Virus record (IMG/VR): IMGVR_UViG_3300031974_001059
Coordinates: 1-22,715 of that record
Strand: one strand, 5' to 3'
Source: a virus
Length of the DNA stretch: 22,715 nt
Shown piece after piece: positions 8,054 to 15,601 of the stretch. The notes beneath the pieces were generated by a model, which saw only the letters and a list, made by a program, of their open reading frames with translations, was not told the DNA's origin and did no database searches. The first letter of the stretch is position 1. Every line of letters begins with the position of its first letter. Position numbers and translations under genes: made by a program.

Positions 8054-10506
8054 CTGTTTAATTCTGTTAATAGATTAAAACTTTCACATTCGTTTTCGTA
8101 ATAACTTGCCCTATCTTCTAATTCATTCAAATAATAAAACAAATCATAACCTTGCGTAGCTTCACGAACTACACGCGAACCAAATTCATCATTACTTCCA
8201 TATAATGCTTGAACACCTACTGTATTGCTTGATTCAAAATCAATAGTCGTGTATTCGTAAAAAGGCGTATCTTGATTTAGTTTGGTTAAACTAACACCAT
8301 TCAAATAAACCAAATACCCATTAACACCATCCATATAATTCCAAACCAATTTTCTATCACAAGGCGTAGGCAGTTGTGTAATAACTGGTTCGGGTTTGCT
8401 TGGGTCGATTATAATATCTTCTGTGTCGGCGGGATTAGCCGATGGTGGTAAATCGTTATATAGAACTAAAGTACTTTCTTGATTTAGTAAATTAGTGTTT
8501 ACCGATTCTATCTTAAATGTGTTATACCCTATTCTAAATCTATCGTTTAGATTATAAGACAATAAAAGACCTAAAGGCAAATAAGATTTGTAGGTTACCT
8601 TTCTTGCATTTTGTGCAAATACCGAAGTGATAGAATCAAAATAGTATCTATTGTATAGACTTTGTTGCTCTAAAACTTCTGTGTATTCATTTTGCTCTGC
8701 TCCCCAATGTATTGAATTGTTATTGGCATCTATATTAGTTGGCGCGTTAAAGTCTGTTAGTGTTGCTTGTGTAGAATCGCCATTATTCCATTTTAAGTTA
8801 GGCGTAGGTGTAGACCTTAACACAATAGAATGAATCAAAGGCATCCCAACAATAGGATTCAAATCCTGGTCAATCATTACACCATATTGCACCGTACTTT
8901 CTGTACCACCTGAAGATAAAATTCTTTCAAAGTACATATGCTCAAAATCTAAACCTACATTGTAGGCTTGACCATCCATATCTTCCGTTCCAGCAGTCCA
9001 GTTTAAATCACCGAACTTGTTATTAGGAAATGCTTGGTCATAAGCCATTATAGCAGCACTTTTTCTCCCCTTATATGTAAAGTTTATTTCCTTGTAAGGA
9101 ATAAGTCTATCTACTTGTGCTGAACTTACATCTATGTTTTTTGTAATGTCGTGTGTTTCTCCCGTTGAATAGTAATCTTGTAGCGGAAGTACATTTACTG
9201 TTTCATCACCGTTTAGTTCTTTGTCAATAGATGCTGTAAGTTGGTGCATCTTAAACAAATTAATCACAAAGTCATAAACCTTCATATTAGGCATTTGACT
9301 TGGTATATCTAAATAACCTGAAACAGCAATAGCACTTGCAGTATAAGTAGCAGTTCCATCATCAGTCCAAGTATCAGAATAATTTATTTTAGTCTGTCTT
9401 TTAATGGTTACTTGTTGTGTAGGACTAATAGCAGCAGTACTGGTTATTCTAAAATCTAAAAAATATGTTTGCGCTTGACCATCTAAATATAAGTCTGTCG
9501 AAAAAGTATTTGTCCCCGTTGCGCTTGAATTATAAAGCAAAGAACCATTATCGGTAATTTGTACATCGTAAGCTGAAAGACCTGAAATATTCACTTTATA
9601 AGTTTGTACTATATATCTTGTAAATGGAAATTCACCATAAGGACTATTAAATGCAAATAAACCACCATCGGCAGTTCTAAAATCTGTACCACTTGTTAAT
9701 GCCCAAGTCGATGTGTCCGATAAATAAGTTGTTAGCAGATTCTCACTATATTGCTTCATCTCACCAGCTTCTTTGTGAAGCCACATATAAAGATTCTTGA
9801 AGTAAGTTGTGTTAAAGAAATCTTGACTAAAGGTTATACTATACTTTTCTTCTATTGCCTTAACAATACTTTTTAGTCTTAATGATGGTTTTAAATCACT
9901 TAATCCTAAATAAGTGTCAAGACCAGTTTCACCATCATAATCAGATATAACATCCACACCATCGTATCTAAATGGTCTTGAATGTGAAATAAAACTATAC
10001 TTAATGTCCCCTGCTCTTGGTGTACCTGCAAATAATTGTTGTGAATTGTTAAAACTTTTGCGTACAGTTAAATTGTTGTAAGTGTGATTATAAGTGTTTA
10101 GTCCTTCAGTACCACCTACAAGCATTGCTAAATTATCTTCACCAAATAAGTCTTTTAACGCAACTGCATTACCAAAGAAAGTAACTTGATATGATTCAGG
10201 TGAATTGTCTTTTAGTTTAACACCACTTAACCTCAACTTACCATCCTTGTATCTTATGCCGTTTACATTTAGATAAGCATCGGTTTTATAACGAGCATCA
10301 AAAACATTGTTTACTATATTATAGTTATAGTAATGTTTAAATATTCTGTTATTTGTTGGCGAAGCAGGTAAGGTAAATTGTCTTGAGTACGCAGTATAGA
10401 TTTTAGATATATCTTTGATATTGGCAATACTATCTGAAATAGTAATGCTTTCATCTTTGAACATATCTACTTGTTCACCATCTACAAAAAGTTGTACTAT
10501 CTGCAT
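8047..10506 (-). CDS. tail tip / baseplate-type structural protein, large
   Basis: An 819-residue protein, largest in the window, mostly beta-predicted with many Asn, Thr, Ser and aromatic residues and no membrane span. The N-terminus (about 1-120) has VQLFVDGEQVDMFKDESI and SRQFTLPASPTNNRIFKHYY, a pattern I associate with the tail protein placed next to the tape measure in Bacteroidota siphoviruses. A fibronectin-III-like C-terminal part is suggested around 715-790 (CDRKLVWNYMDGVNGYLVYL). The ATG directly follows the stop of the 346-residue gene with no gap. Distal tail or hub protein is the best guess; host-binding is possible but not shown. Confidence 0.6.
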   Translation of the reverse strand: MQIVQLFVDGEQVDMFKDESITISDSIANIKDISKIYTAYSRQFTLPASPTNNRIFKHYYNYNIVNNVFDARYKTDAYLNVNGIRYKDGKLRLSGVKLKDNSPESYQVTFFGNAVALKDLFGEDNLAMLVGGTEGLNTYNHTYNNLTVRKSFNNSQQLFAGTPRAGDIKYSFISHSRPFRYDGVDVISDYDGETGLDTYLGLSDLKPSLRLKSIVKAIEEKYSITFSQDFFNTTYFKNLYMWLHKEAGEMKQYSENLLTTYLSDTSTWALTSGTDFRTADGGLFAFNSPYGEFPFTRYIVQTYKVNISGLSAYDVQITDNGSLLYNSSATGTNTFSTDLYLDGQAQTYFLDFRITSTAAISPTQQVTIKRQTKINYSDTWTDDGTATYTASAIAVSGYLDIPSQMPNMKVYDFVINLFKMHQLTASIDKELNGDETVNVLPLQDYYSTGETHDITKNIDVSSAQVDRLIPYKEINFTYKGRKSAAIMAYDQAFPNNKFGDLNWTAGTEDMDGQAYNVGLDFEHMYFERILSSGGTESTVQYGVMIDQDLNPIVGMPLIHSIVLRSTPTPNLKWNNGDSTQATLTDFNAPTNIDANNNSIHWGAEQNEYTEVLEQQSLYNRYYFDSITSVFAQNARKVTYKSYLPLGLLLSYNLNDRFRIGYNTFKIESVNTNLLNQESTLVLYNDLPPSANPADTEDIIIDPSKPEPVITQLPTPCDRKLVWNYMDGVNGYLVYLNGVSLTKLNQDTPFYEYTTIDFESSNTVGVQALYGSNDEFGSRVVREATQGYDLFYYLNELEDRASYYENECESFNLLTELNRC

Positions 10507-11547
10507 CTATCGGATGTTTTGTGCTACATCATTAGCAAATTCAATATCTAAAGTGTAGTTAATCAGTTTATCATTTCGGCTTGTCTTGTAACTAATAGAA
10601 CTTGATGATATATTACAAGGTATTTCGTTTTCTTCGTAATAAATCCATACATTCTCACTTAATAGCAGTTCTTTAAAAACATCGTTATTATTCTCTGGAT
10701 AGAAACCACTATTTAAGGTTAAAGATTCGTTAGCGTTCTTTAAAACGATTGATTTTTGCGCTTGACCTAAATTGTAATTACCATTCTCAATGATATTCTT
10801 TTTGTAGTAGGTTACATTTGTGTTCATATTCCTTACAGACTTTTTAAACATTGTAAGGCTTTGTAGTGCGCCATATCTATTTACAAATGTTAGTCTATAA
10901 GGTGTATCTAAACATTCTGTTACATTCTCTACGGTGTAGGTTTGTGATTTAACACCCGTAGCTACCACAACTTCATCTACATTATCACTTGCACCTGTGT
11001 TAGAAAAGTATTCTACTTGGTCATAGCTATTAGTACTGCTTGATATTGTTTCTACATTGACATTAGAACCATCCTTTTTAAATGTAACCGTAGTCCCATC
11101 AAAATCATTATCTACGGGAAAGTATAAAGTATCGTCTGCGTTTTTTACTATATATGTATTACTTAATAATGCAGCTTGTCCAGTTAATTGTGGATTAACA
11201 CCATCTGCAATATATCCGTAACCATCAAACCCTCTTAACTGCACCATAGGTTGTGCAGAAGAAGTATTTACAAAGTATCTTGTAACCACATAATCTACCC
11301 AAACATTATTCAAAATAGATGCACTATTAACATAAGATAAAGTCATTTCAATATAATCCTTTACCAAGTCTGCTATCTCAAAATCTACTCTTGCGCTTAC
11401 TGCGTTAGAACTTAAAGTATAATTAGGACTTGCAGGTCTGTCCGTAGTCTGTACACCCGTATAAATATATATATCAATAGAAGCCGATACCATACCTGAT
11501 TGATAGGTAGAAACATAATATGGACTTCTTACATTTATTTTAGCCAT
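10507..11547 (-). CDS. tail structural protein, putative
   Basis: A 346-residue, beta-rich protein starting MAKINVRSPYYVSTYQSG, with many Tyr, Asn, Val and Ser residues, no catalytic motif and no signal peptide. Its ATG overlaps the stop of the gp10-like gene by eight bases, and its TAG abuts the ATG of the 819-residue gene, so the two large proteins are made together. It probably forms part of the distal tail along with that neighbour. Assignment is from composition and position only. Confidence 0.5.
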   Translation of the reverse strand: MAKINVRSPYYVSTYQSGMVSASIDIYIYTGVQTTDRPASPNYTLSSNAVSARVDFEIADLVKDYIEMTLSYVNSASILNNVWVDYVVTRYFVNTSSAQPMVQLRGFDGYGYIADGVNPQLTGQAALLSNTYIVKNADDTLYFPVDNDFDGTTVTFKKDGSNVNVETISSSTNSYDQVEYFSNTGASDNVDEVVVATGVKSQTYTVENVTECLDTPYRLTFVNRYGALQSLTMFKKSVRNMNTNVTYYKKNIIENGNYNLGQAQKSIVLKNANESLTLNSGFYPENNNDVFKELLLSENVWIYYEENEIPCNISSSSISYKTSRNDKLINYTLDIEFANDVAQNIR

Positions 11548-12115
11548 TTAATTGTTGTTTAGTTGTAAATTCTAAAAATGCTTCAGTATCTAAAGCAAAA
11601 GCAGATTCTAATTCAGTTGGTAAATCTTTAGCATATTTTTGAAATGCTTTTGTAAAAAACAAACTTGGTTTAATTCCTCTATTGTAAATATTGCCCGCAA
11701 TAATATGCGCTATTGACTTGTAGTTTCCTTTTGTAAATCTACCTTTTTCATCTCTTAATCTTACATTTTTTCGTTTCGCCCATTGTTCAATACTTTTTAC
11801 AAAGCCAGACCAATTACCAGTTTTACCACTACCAAACCGATAAGGACTATTTGGTGCTTGTTGTCCTTTAATTTTCGCATTAGGTGAAACTTTTGACGGG
11901 TCGTTTCCTTTAACACCTTTGTCTTGAAATACACCGTAAGGATTCATTTCAATTTCAAACTGCAAACTTCTTTCTGTTACCTTTACTTGACCGCCCTTTA
12001 TAGAATTCTCTAAACTACCCCCGCCCTTTTTTTCTTTACGCAGGTTCTTTTTAGATTCTTCTACAACCTTATCCCTAAATTGCTCTAATGCCTTTTTAAA
12101 GTTGTCTAATTGCAT
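11540..12115 (-). CDS. HK97 gp10-like tail/neck protein
   Basis: A 191-residue basic protein. Features matching the HK97 gp10/tail-completion type are an N-terminal helix (LDNFKKALEQFRDKVVEE), a central YGVFQDKGVKG, then LRDEKGRFTKGNYKSIAHII and NRGIKPSLFFTKAF, the GI-x-P-S-x-F-F pattern common in this group. These proteins act at the neck between head-tail connector and tail tube. It overlaps its upstream neighbour by ten bases. The motif is persuasive but the family is diverse. Confidence 0.65.
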   Translation of the reverse strand: MQLDNFKKALEQFRDKVVEESKKNLRKEKKGGGSLENSIKGGQVKVTERSLQFEIEMNPYGVFQDKGVKGNDPSKVSPNAKIKGQQAPNSPYRFGSGKTGNWSGFVKSIEQWAKRKNVRLRDEKGRFTKGNYKSIAHIIAGNIYNRGIKPSLFFTKAFQKYAKDLPTELESAFALDTEAFLEFTTKQQLNG

Positions 12116-12579
12116 ATATCAATGTTATTCATAGTAACTACATCAAATGTACTTGCCCATCCTGCTAATTCGTTTTCAAACCTATCATAAAACGCTTCTA
12201 AACTTGCACTACCTTCTAAATGATACCCGTCTTGGTGCGGTGTGCCTTTTCTTAATTTTTGTTGTAATCTGTTTAGTACAGATAATTGTGTGTTCAGTAC
12301 ATCTTGCCTATTATCATTTCCAACAAATACATCAGTCGTTTCGTCTTTACTTGTATCCACCAAGTCCATAGCCATAACCGAAATATTATACGATAAAGTT
12401 TGTCCATTGTCTGTTACATTGTTTATCATTATGTGTGATAAAGGAAATATGGTCTGCTTGTTTAAGTCTACTTCAGTAATATCACCAAAGGTTACCGTAT
12501 TGACATTTTCATCTGCTTGTAAGATGTCTTTTATCTTTGTGGTTAAATCGTAAAATGATTGAATCCCCCTATATGTCAT
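12106..12579 (-). CDS. tail terminator / completion-like protein
   Basis: A 157-residue protein starting MTYRGIQSFYDLTTKIKDIL, then DLNKQTIFPLSHIMINNV, a SYNISVMAMDLVD strand, VLNTQLSVLNRLQQKLRKG and a final ELAGWASTFDVV. This strand-helix-strand pattern with a late W-x-x-x-F segment recalls tail terminator proteins that cap the tube and join the neck. Its ATG shares ATGA with the stop of the -1-frame chaperone ORF, which argues that the ORF is translated up to that point. Role inferred from layout and position. Confidence 0.55.
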   Translation of the reverse strand: MTYRGIQSFYDLTTKIKDILQADENVNTVTFGDITEVDLNKQTIFPLSHIMINNVTDNGQTLSYNISVMAMDLVDTSKDETTDVFVGNDNRQDVLNTQLSVLNRLQQKLRKGTPHQDGYHLEGSASLEAFYDRFENELAGWASTFDVVTMNNIDICN

Positions 12580-12830
12580 TTCATTTTTCTTTTAAGTTCT
12601 TGCGCTTCTATGTCAGCTTTTTCTTTTTTAAACATCAACATCAATAAACAAGTATTAAAGTTTAGTTCTGTTATCTTTTCAAATTGGGTAACATCTCCAT
12701 CGGCAAGTGCATATACTGATTGATACCATCCCCATTTAGCACCGAAATTTGCTCTGCTGTCAAGTCCTCCTTGTGTTCCTGCTGTAAATAAGCTATCATA
12801 GCTTTCGACAATTCGATTCCTAAATTCCAA
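12576..12830 (-). CDS. -1-frame extension of the tail assembly chaperone (gpT-like)
   Basis: An 84-codon reading frame in the -1 frame relative to the ORF at 12671-13327 and overlapping it by 160 bases. It has no ATG at its start: it opens with TTG right after the T-run. It includes GAKWGWYQSVYALADGDV and ends KADIEAQELKRKMK, with the Trp/Tyr-then-charged-helix look of phage T-type chaperone tails. Entered by slippage at the nine-T run, it would add 84 residues after 166 residues of the 0-frame, giving a 250-residue fusion (G-T type). Its TGA overlaps the next gene's ATG, as expected for a translated frame. Independent initiation at TTG is the alternative. Confidence 0.7.
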   Translation of the reverse strand: MEFRNRIVESYDSLFTAGTQGGLDSRANFGAKWGWYQSVYALADGDVTQFEKITELNFNTCLLMLMFKKEKADIEAQELKRKMK

Positions 12831-13327
12831 AAAAAAAGCATAGAACTAACAACTGCATCCATCGGTGTATGTAACATCGCCTCGTGATAGTTATCCCCTC
12901 TATATTCCTCAATTAGATACTTTTGTTTTATCTTTTGTTTTATTGGTCGGTATAATACCGCCATTGCTTTATGTAAGTTTTTAATATCACCTATTGAATT
13001 GTCTAAATCAATATACTCGCCAAAGGTCATATCTTCTAACTTGGGTATAAAACCAAATTCTGTATCACCTATTGTAAAGTTCCTTACCAAGTCAGGTTTA
13101 TCTTCAAGTGTTTTAGCAATCATTTCTGTAACATTGTCAATGTCAGACTTACGATATTTAAGCGCATCACTCAATGGTAAATCACAAAATATTTGCAGCA
13201 TTTTTTCTTGTATAAACAAGTCGTTAGAATCTGCATCTTTGTTTATTTCTAATACCTTGTGAAATTCTTGGTATTTGTATAAAGGTATATCTGATAAATC
13301 AGTAGGTACTTTTATCTTTACTTCCAT
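12671..13327 (-). CDS. tail assembly chaperone (gpG-like, 0-frame product)
   Basis: A 218-residue protein: MEVKIKVPTDLSDIPLYKYQ at the N-terminus, FGFIPKLEDMTFGEYIDLD around 103-120, MAVLYRPIKQKIKQKY around 130-145, then MLFFWNLGIELSKA, where the reading frame could slip. The central FGFIP...TFGEY...LYRPI series is, from memory, a conserved family in Bacteroidota phages next to tail genes. With the overlapping -1 frame it has the layout of lambda G/GT, chaperones that load the tape measure with tube subunits. The tape measure here lies about 4.6 kb downstream, not next door as usual. A promoter-like element ends three bases before the ATG. Confidence 0.7.
   Translation of the reverse strand: MEVKIKVPTDLSDIPLYKYQEFHKVLEINKDADSNDLFIQEKMLQIFCDLPLSDALKYRKSDIDNVTEMIAKTLEDKPDLVRNFTIGDTEFGFIPKLEDMTFGEYIDLDNSIGDIKNLHKAMAVLYRPIKQKIKQKYLIEEYRGDNYHEAMLHTPMDAVVSSMLFFWNLGIELSKAMIAYLQQEHKEDLTAEQISVLNGDGINQYMHLPMEMLPNLKR
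12829..12837 (-). other. candidate -1 frameshift slippery site (nine T)
   Basis: On the minus strand the mRNA reads ATG CTT TTT TTT TGG in the 0-frame. The run contains T TTT TTT, which fits the X XXY YYZ heptamer, so both tRNAs can re-pair after slipping back one base. Slippage after TTT (12832-12830) re-reads base 12830 as TTG and enters the 84-codon frame. An inverted repeat AAGCT-ATGAT-AGCTT begins about 23 bases downstream, rather far for a classic stimulator. Confidence 0.7.
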
Positions 13328-13330
13328 AAC

Positions 13331-13356
13331 TATAAAACGATTTATTTTTGATTTTT
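13331..13356 (-). promoter_or_regulatory. phage promoter candidate C (bipartite AAAAT / TCGTTTTATA)
   Basis: AAAAT (13355-13351), 10 bases, TCGTTTTATA (13340-13331), then GTT and the ATG at 13327. It occupies the whole 33-base gap after the large terminase stop and would drive the tail operon. Confidence 0.6.
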
Positions 13357-13360
13357 AAGA

Positions 13361-14521
13361 CTATCGGACTGCGTATTTTCCGTAATTGGCTTTTATGCCT
13401 AAAGATTCCATCTCGTGGTATCTCAAGGCATCTATTGCGTGATTGTATTGGTCTATTGGTTTGTTTAGTCTTTGACCTGTTTTGTTTGTGTCCCAAGAAT
13501 AAGACCGAAGTTCTTTGATTAGGTTTTGACTACTCTTTGTTACAAGATAATCTTGTCTTTGCATTATGTCTATTCCGTAGTTTATAGAATCACGACCTTT
13601 TGTAACGCCTTTGATTTGTATGCCATACCTTCTTATTTCGTCTATGGATTTAGGTTCTGCTGAATCTGCGTAAACAATAACACCTTTAGGTAGTTCATTG
13701 GCAATGTCAGAATTTAGCATCCTTGTTCGGTAGACTAATTCGTTTACTATTCTTTGATTGTTGTATTTGTAAACCTCAACGATTGCCGTTGGGTCGTTAG
13801 TGTAACCAAAGTCTAAACCTATGCCCACAAGTTTTGCTTCAGGTGGTATTGTGTCGATTTGTTGCCAATTAGAAAAGATAACACCTTCTAAAGAACCTAC
13901 TTGACCAAGACCATATACATTCCACCAGTTCGCCCAGTAAGAAGATGTTTTTGCTTTTTCCTTGTTCTTTTCTATTTGTTCTACTATGCCCTTATCTAAT
14001 GCTTCGTTGTCTTTATAGGTTAAGATAATAAAGTCAGAATCTTCTTGGTCTTTTAGTTCTGAATGTACCCAAAATTCATTAGATGGGTTAAAGTCAATAA
14101 AAATTTCTTTCTTGGTACGAATCGCAAGTTCGTTATAAGCGTCTAAAGTTATTGCGTTGGCTTCGTTTAAGAATAACACATCCCTTCTTGCACCTCTTAA
14201 TTTGCTTGAATCGTCAGCACTAAAGAATTCTATGTAACTGCCGTTCTTAAATTCGTATCTTAAAAGTGATTTGTTTAGTTGGACTTCTTGGAATCTATTT
14301 GTCCACTTTAGAATTTTAAGAAAGTCTTTATATGCACCTCTGCGCAGGTGTGGGATAGATTCAGCCACTACGCTTATCTCTATTCCGTTATTCTTGATTG
14401 CTTTGTCTATTAAAATAGCCAAGATGGAAAATGTCTTTGATGACGAAGTTCCACCTTGTATAATCTTTATGCGTTTGTCTAACGCTAATATTTTATTTGT
14501 CGCTGTTGTCCTTTGGAACAT
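13361..14521 (-). CDS. terL: terminase large subunit
   Basis: A 386-residue packaging motor. ATPase half: Walker A QGGTSSSKT (22-30), Walker B VLFLNE (115-120) with catalytic Glu, and FIDFNPSNEF (141-150) as coupling motif. Nuclease half: GIGLDFGYTNDPTA with D237, VIVYADSAEP with D286, and HAIDALRY with D364, giving the three acidic residues of the RNase H-like nuclease. It is of the PBSX/Terminase_3 kind and somewhat short for it (usually 400-450) but complete in motifs. It cuts concatemers and pumps DNA into the prohead through the portal. It overlaps the small-subunit gene by 29 bases. Confidence 0.95.
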   Translation of the reverse strand: MFQRTTATNKILALDKRIKIIQGGTSSSKTFSILAILIDKAIKNNGIEISVVAESIPHLRRGAYKDFLKILKWTNRFQEVQLNKSLLRYEFKNGSYIEFFSADDSSKLRGARRDVLFLNEANAITLDAYNELAIRTKKEIFIDFNPSNEFWVHSELKDQEDSDFIILTYKDNEALDKGIVEQIEKNKEKAKTSSYWANWWNVYGLGQVGSLEGVIFSNWQQIDTIPPEAKLVGIGLDFGYTNDPTAIVEVYKYNNQRIVNELVYRTRMLNSDIANELPKGVIVYADSAEPKSIDEIRRYGIQIKGVTKGRDSINYGIDIMQRQDYLVTKSSQNLIKELRSYSWDTNKTGQRLNKPIDQYNHAIDALRYHEMESLGIKANYGKYAVR

Positions 14522-14825
14522 CTGGAAATAAAGGTTGCTCTAAAATAGTTTGTTCTACTTGTTGAACTGGTGAACCATAGCCACTATCCATTAGTGCTTT
14601 GTATGCGTTTACATCACCCTCTGAAGCCTTTTTAAGTAATGCTAAAGTAATTAAATCTTCTTGGCTTAATTCTTCAGATTCTAAAGTTAAAGGATTCTTT
14701 GCCTCTTGCATAGCTTGTAACCACTTCTTTGCAATGGTGCTTCTATTCTTTGAACCTTTAGGTCTGCCATTAGGATTCCCGCTTTGTCCTTTCTTGTAAG
14801 GTATAAGATTTTCTTCGTTAGCCAT
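14493..14825 (-). CDS. terminase small subunit, putative (DUF5681-like)
   Basis: A 110-residue protein beginning with the recognisable KKGQSGNPNGRPKGSKNRST, the DUF5681-type N-terminal motif, followed by helices (LITLALLKKASEGDVNAYKA) and an acidic end. Small terminase subunits bind the packaging start site and stimulate the large subunit. The position directly before the large subunit, with overlapping ends, supports the role; the motif alone does not prove it. A promoter-like element lies 24 bases before the ATG, making it first gene of the virion half. Confidence 0.7.
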   Translation of the reverse strand: MANEENLIPYKKGQSGNPNGRPKGSKNRSTIAKKWLQAMQEAKNPLTLESEELSQEDLITLALLKKASEGDVNAYKALMDSGYGSPVQQVEQTILEQPLFPDVPKDNSDK

Positions 14826-14849
14826 ATCTCTATGTTTTTTCTCTGTACT

Positions 14850-14876
14850 TATAAAACGAATAATTTTCTATTTTAG
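14850..14876 (-). promoter_or_regulatory. phage promoter candidate D (bipartite AAAAT / TCGTTTTATA)
   Basis: AAAAT (14874-14870), 10 bases, TCGTTTTATA (14859-14850), 24 bases before the small terminase ATG. It marks the boundary between the replication half and the virion half and overlaps the stop of the 33-residue membrane peptide gene. Confidence 0.6.
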
Positions 14877-14974
14877 GATGTAATTGCACCTATAATAATC
14901 ACAATAACACCTATAATTATAGAATAAAAAACTATTCTTGCTGAATCTTTGTACCTTTTCATTGCTTCTTCCAT
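14873..14974 (-). CDS. single-span membrane peptide (33 aa)
   Basis: ATG at 14974, TAA at 14873. After a polar start (MEEAMKRYKDSARIVF) comes one hydrophobic span of about 16 residues (YSIIIGVIVIIIGAIT). It overlaps the 46-residue gene upstream by 16 bases. A holin-like or other small membrane role is possible because no lysis gene is otherwise visible, but nothing in the sequence proves it. The reading frame's clean membrane pattern and coupling argue that it is translated. Confidence 0.55.
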   Translation of the reverse strand: MEEAMKRYKDSARIVFYSIIIGVIVIIIGAITS

Positions 14975-15099
14975 TGTACAGCACATACGGCAAGTCTTTG
15001 ATTCTTTTCAGGGTATTCTTTTACCATAGTAGGATTAGACATACATCTTTGTATAAACTTTTCTCTTGTTTCTGTTGCGGTTCTTTTAGGTAGTGGCAT
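14959..15099 (-). CDS. small conserved phage protein (46 aa)
   Basis: The ATG at 15099 lies inside the end of the DnaA-like gene (14-base overlap). Within the product, FIQRCMSNPTMVKEYPEKNQ and the Arg-Leu-Ala-Val-Cys that follows match a short motif seen in many phages, often at the ends of head or packaging proteins: Arg-Cys, Met, Glu-Tyr/Phe-Pro, Gln-Arg, Val-Cys, Trp. Here it stands alone as a tiny gene just upstream of the terminase genes. Function unknown. Confidence 0.7.
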   Translation of the reverse strand: MPLPKRTATETREKFIQRCMSNPTMVKEYPEKNQRLAVCAVQWKKQ

Positions 15100-15601
15100 A
15101 ATTTAGTTTTAAGTATGGTTTAAGTCTTGTTTGTATAAATTGGTCTAATAAGTCATCTGATAATAAATCAAAGTCTTTATACCTATCTGTTGGTCTTTGT
15201 ATTTTAAGTTGTTCTATTTGTTTGTTTTTTTCTATTAGTGTGTTAGATAGATTGACTATTCTTTTCTCTAAACTTTCTAAATAGGATATTTCTTTTAGGT
15301 TTTCTGTGGCTATTATGTCTTTGTTTATTATAACAGATGCTTTCTTATAAAGATTGATGTATTGGTTATCGTTCTTTAAGTGTTGGTCTATCATTTTAAA
15401 CATATGTATAATCGTACAATGGTCGCGATTAATTGGTTTCCCTATTTTGTGTAAAGAAAGATAAGGGAATATATCTCTGCATAGTTTAGCATATACTGCT
15501 CGTGCGGTTACATTTTCTCTTTTTCTATTCTTTGTTGTAATCTTATCTTGGTGTAGCCTTTCAATTACCCCTATAATTTGTTCTTGTATTTCTTTTTCCA
15601 T
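15086..15601 (-). CDS. phage protein with DnaA domain IV-like DNA-binding region
   Basis: A 171-residue protein using ATG at 15601; the frame extends upstream to a TTG at 15646, but ATG is the better start. Residues about 30-75 hold ARAVYAKLCRDIFPYLSLHK, IG and INRDHCTIIH, matching the DnaA C-terminal helix-turn-helix signature (…IG…RDHxTV/I). The remainder is a coiled-coil-like region (about 105-135) and a charged end. It lacks the AAA+ part of DnaA, so it cannot be an initiator ATPase. It could mark the phage origin or occupy host DnaA boxes; neither is shown. A 63-base gap separates it from the 28-residue ORF upstream. Confidence 0.75.
   Translation of the reverse strand: MEKEIQEQIIGVIERLHQDKITTKNRKRENVTARAVYAKLCRDIFPYLSLHKIGKPINRDHCTIIHMFKMIDQHLKNDNQYINLYKKASVIINKDIIATENLKEISYLESLEKRIVNLSNTLIEKNKQIEQLKIQRPTDRYKDFDLLSDDLLDQFIQTRLKPYLKLNYATT

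Noticed and set aside
10738-10762. TCGTTTTAAA inside the 346-residue gene
   Set aside because: The AAAAT is only three bases away instead of 10-11 and the site is internal to a gene.
13299-13496. 65-codon minus-strand frame overlapping the end of the large terminase
   Set aside because: Lies across the terminase nuclease end and promoter C in another frame and reads as an artefact of low-complexity Lys/Arg/Ser codons.
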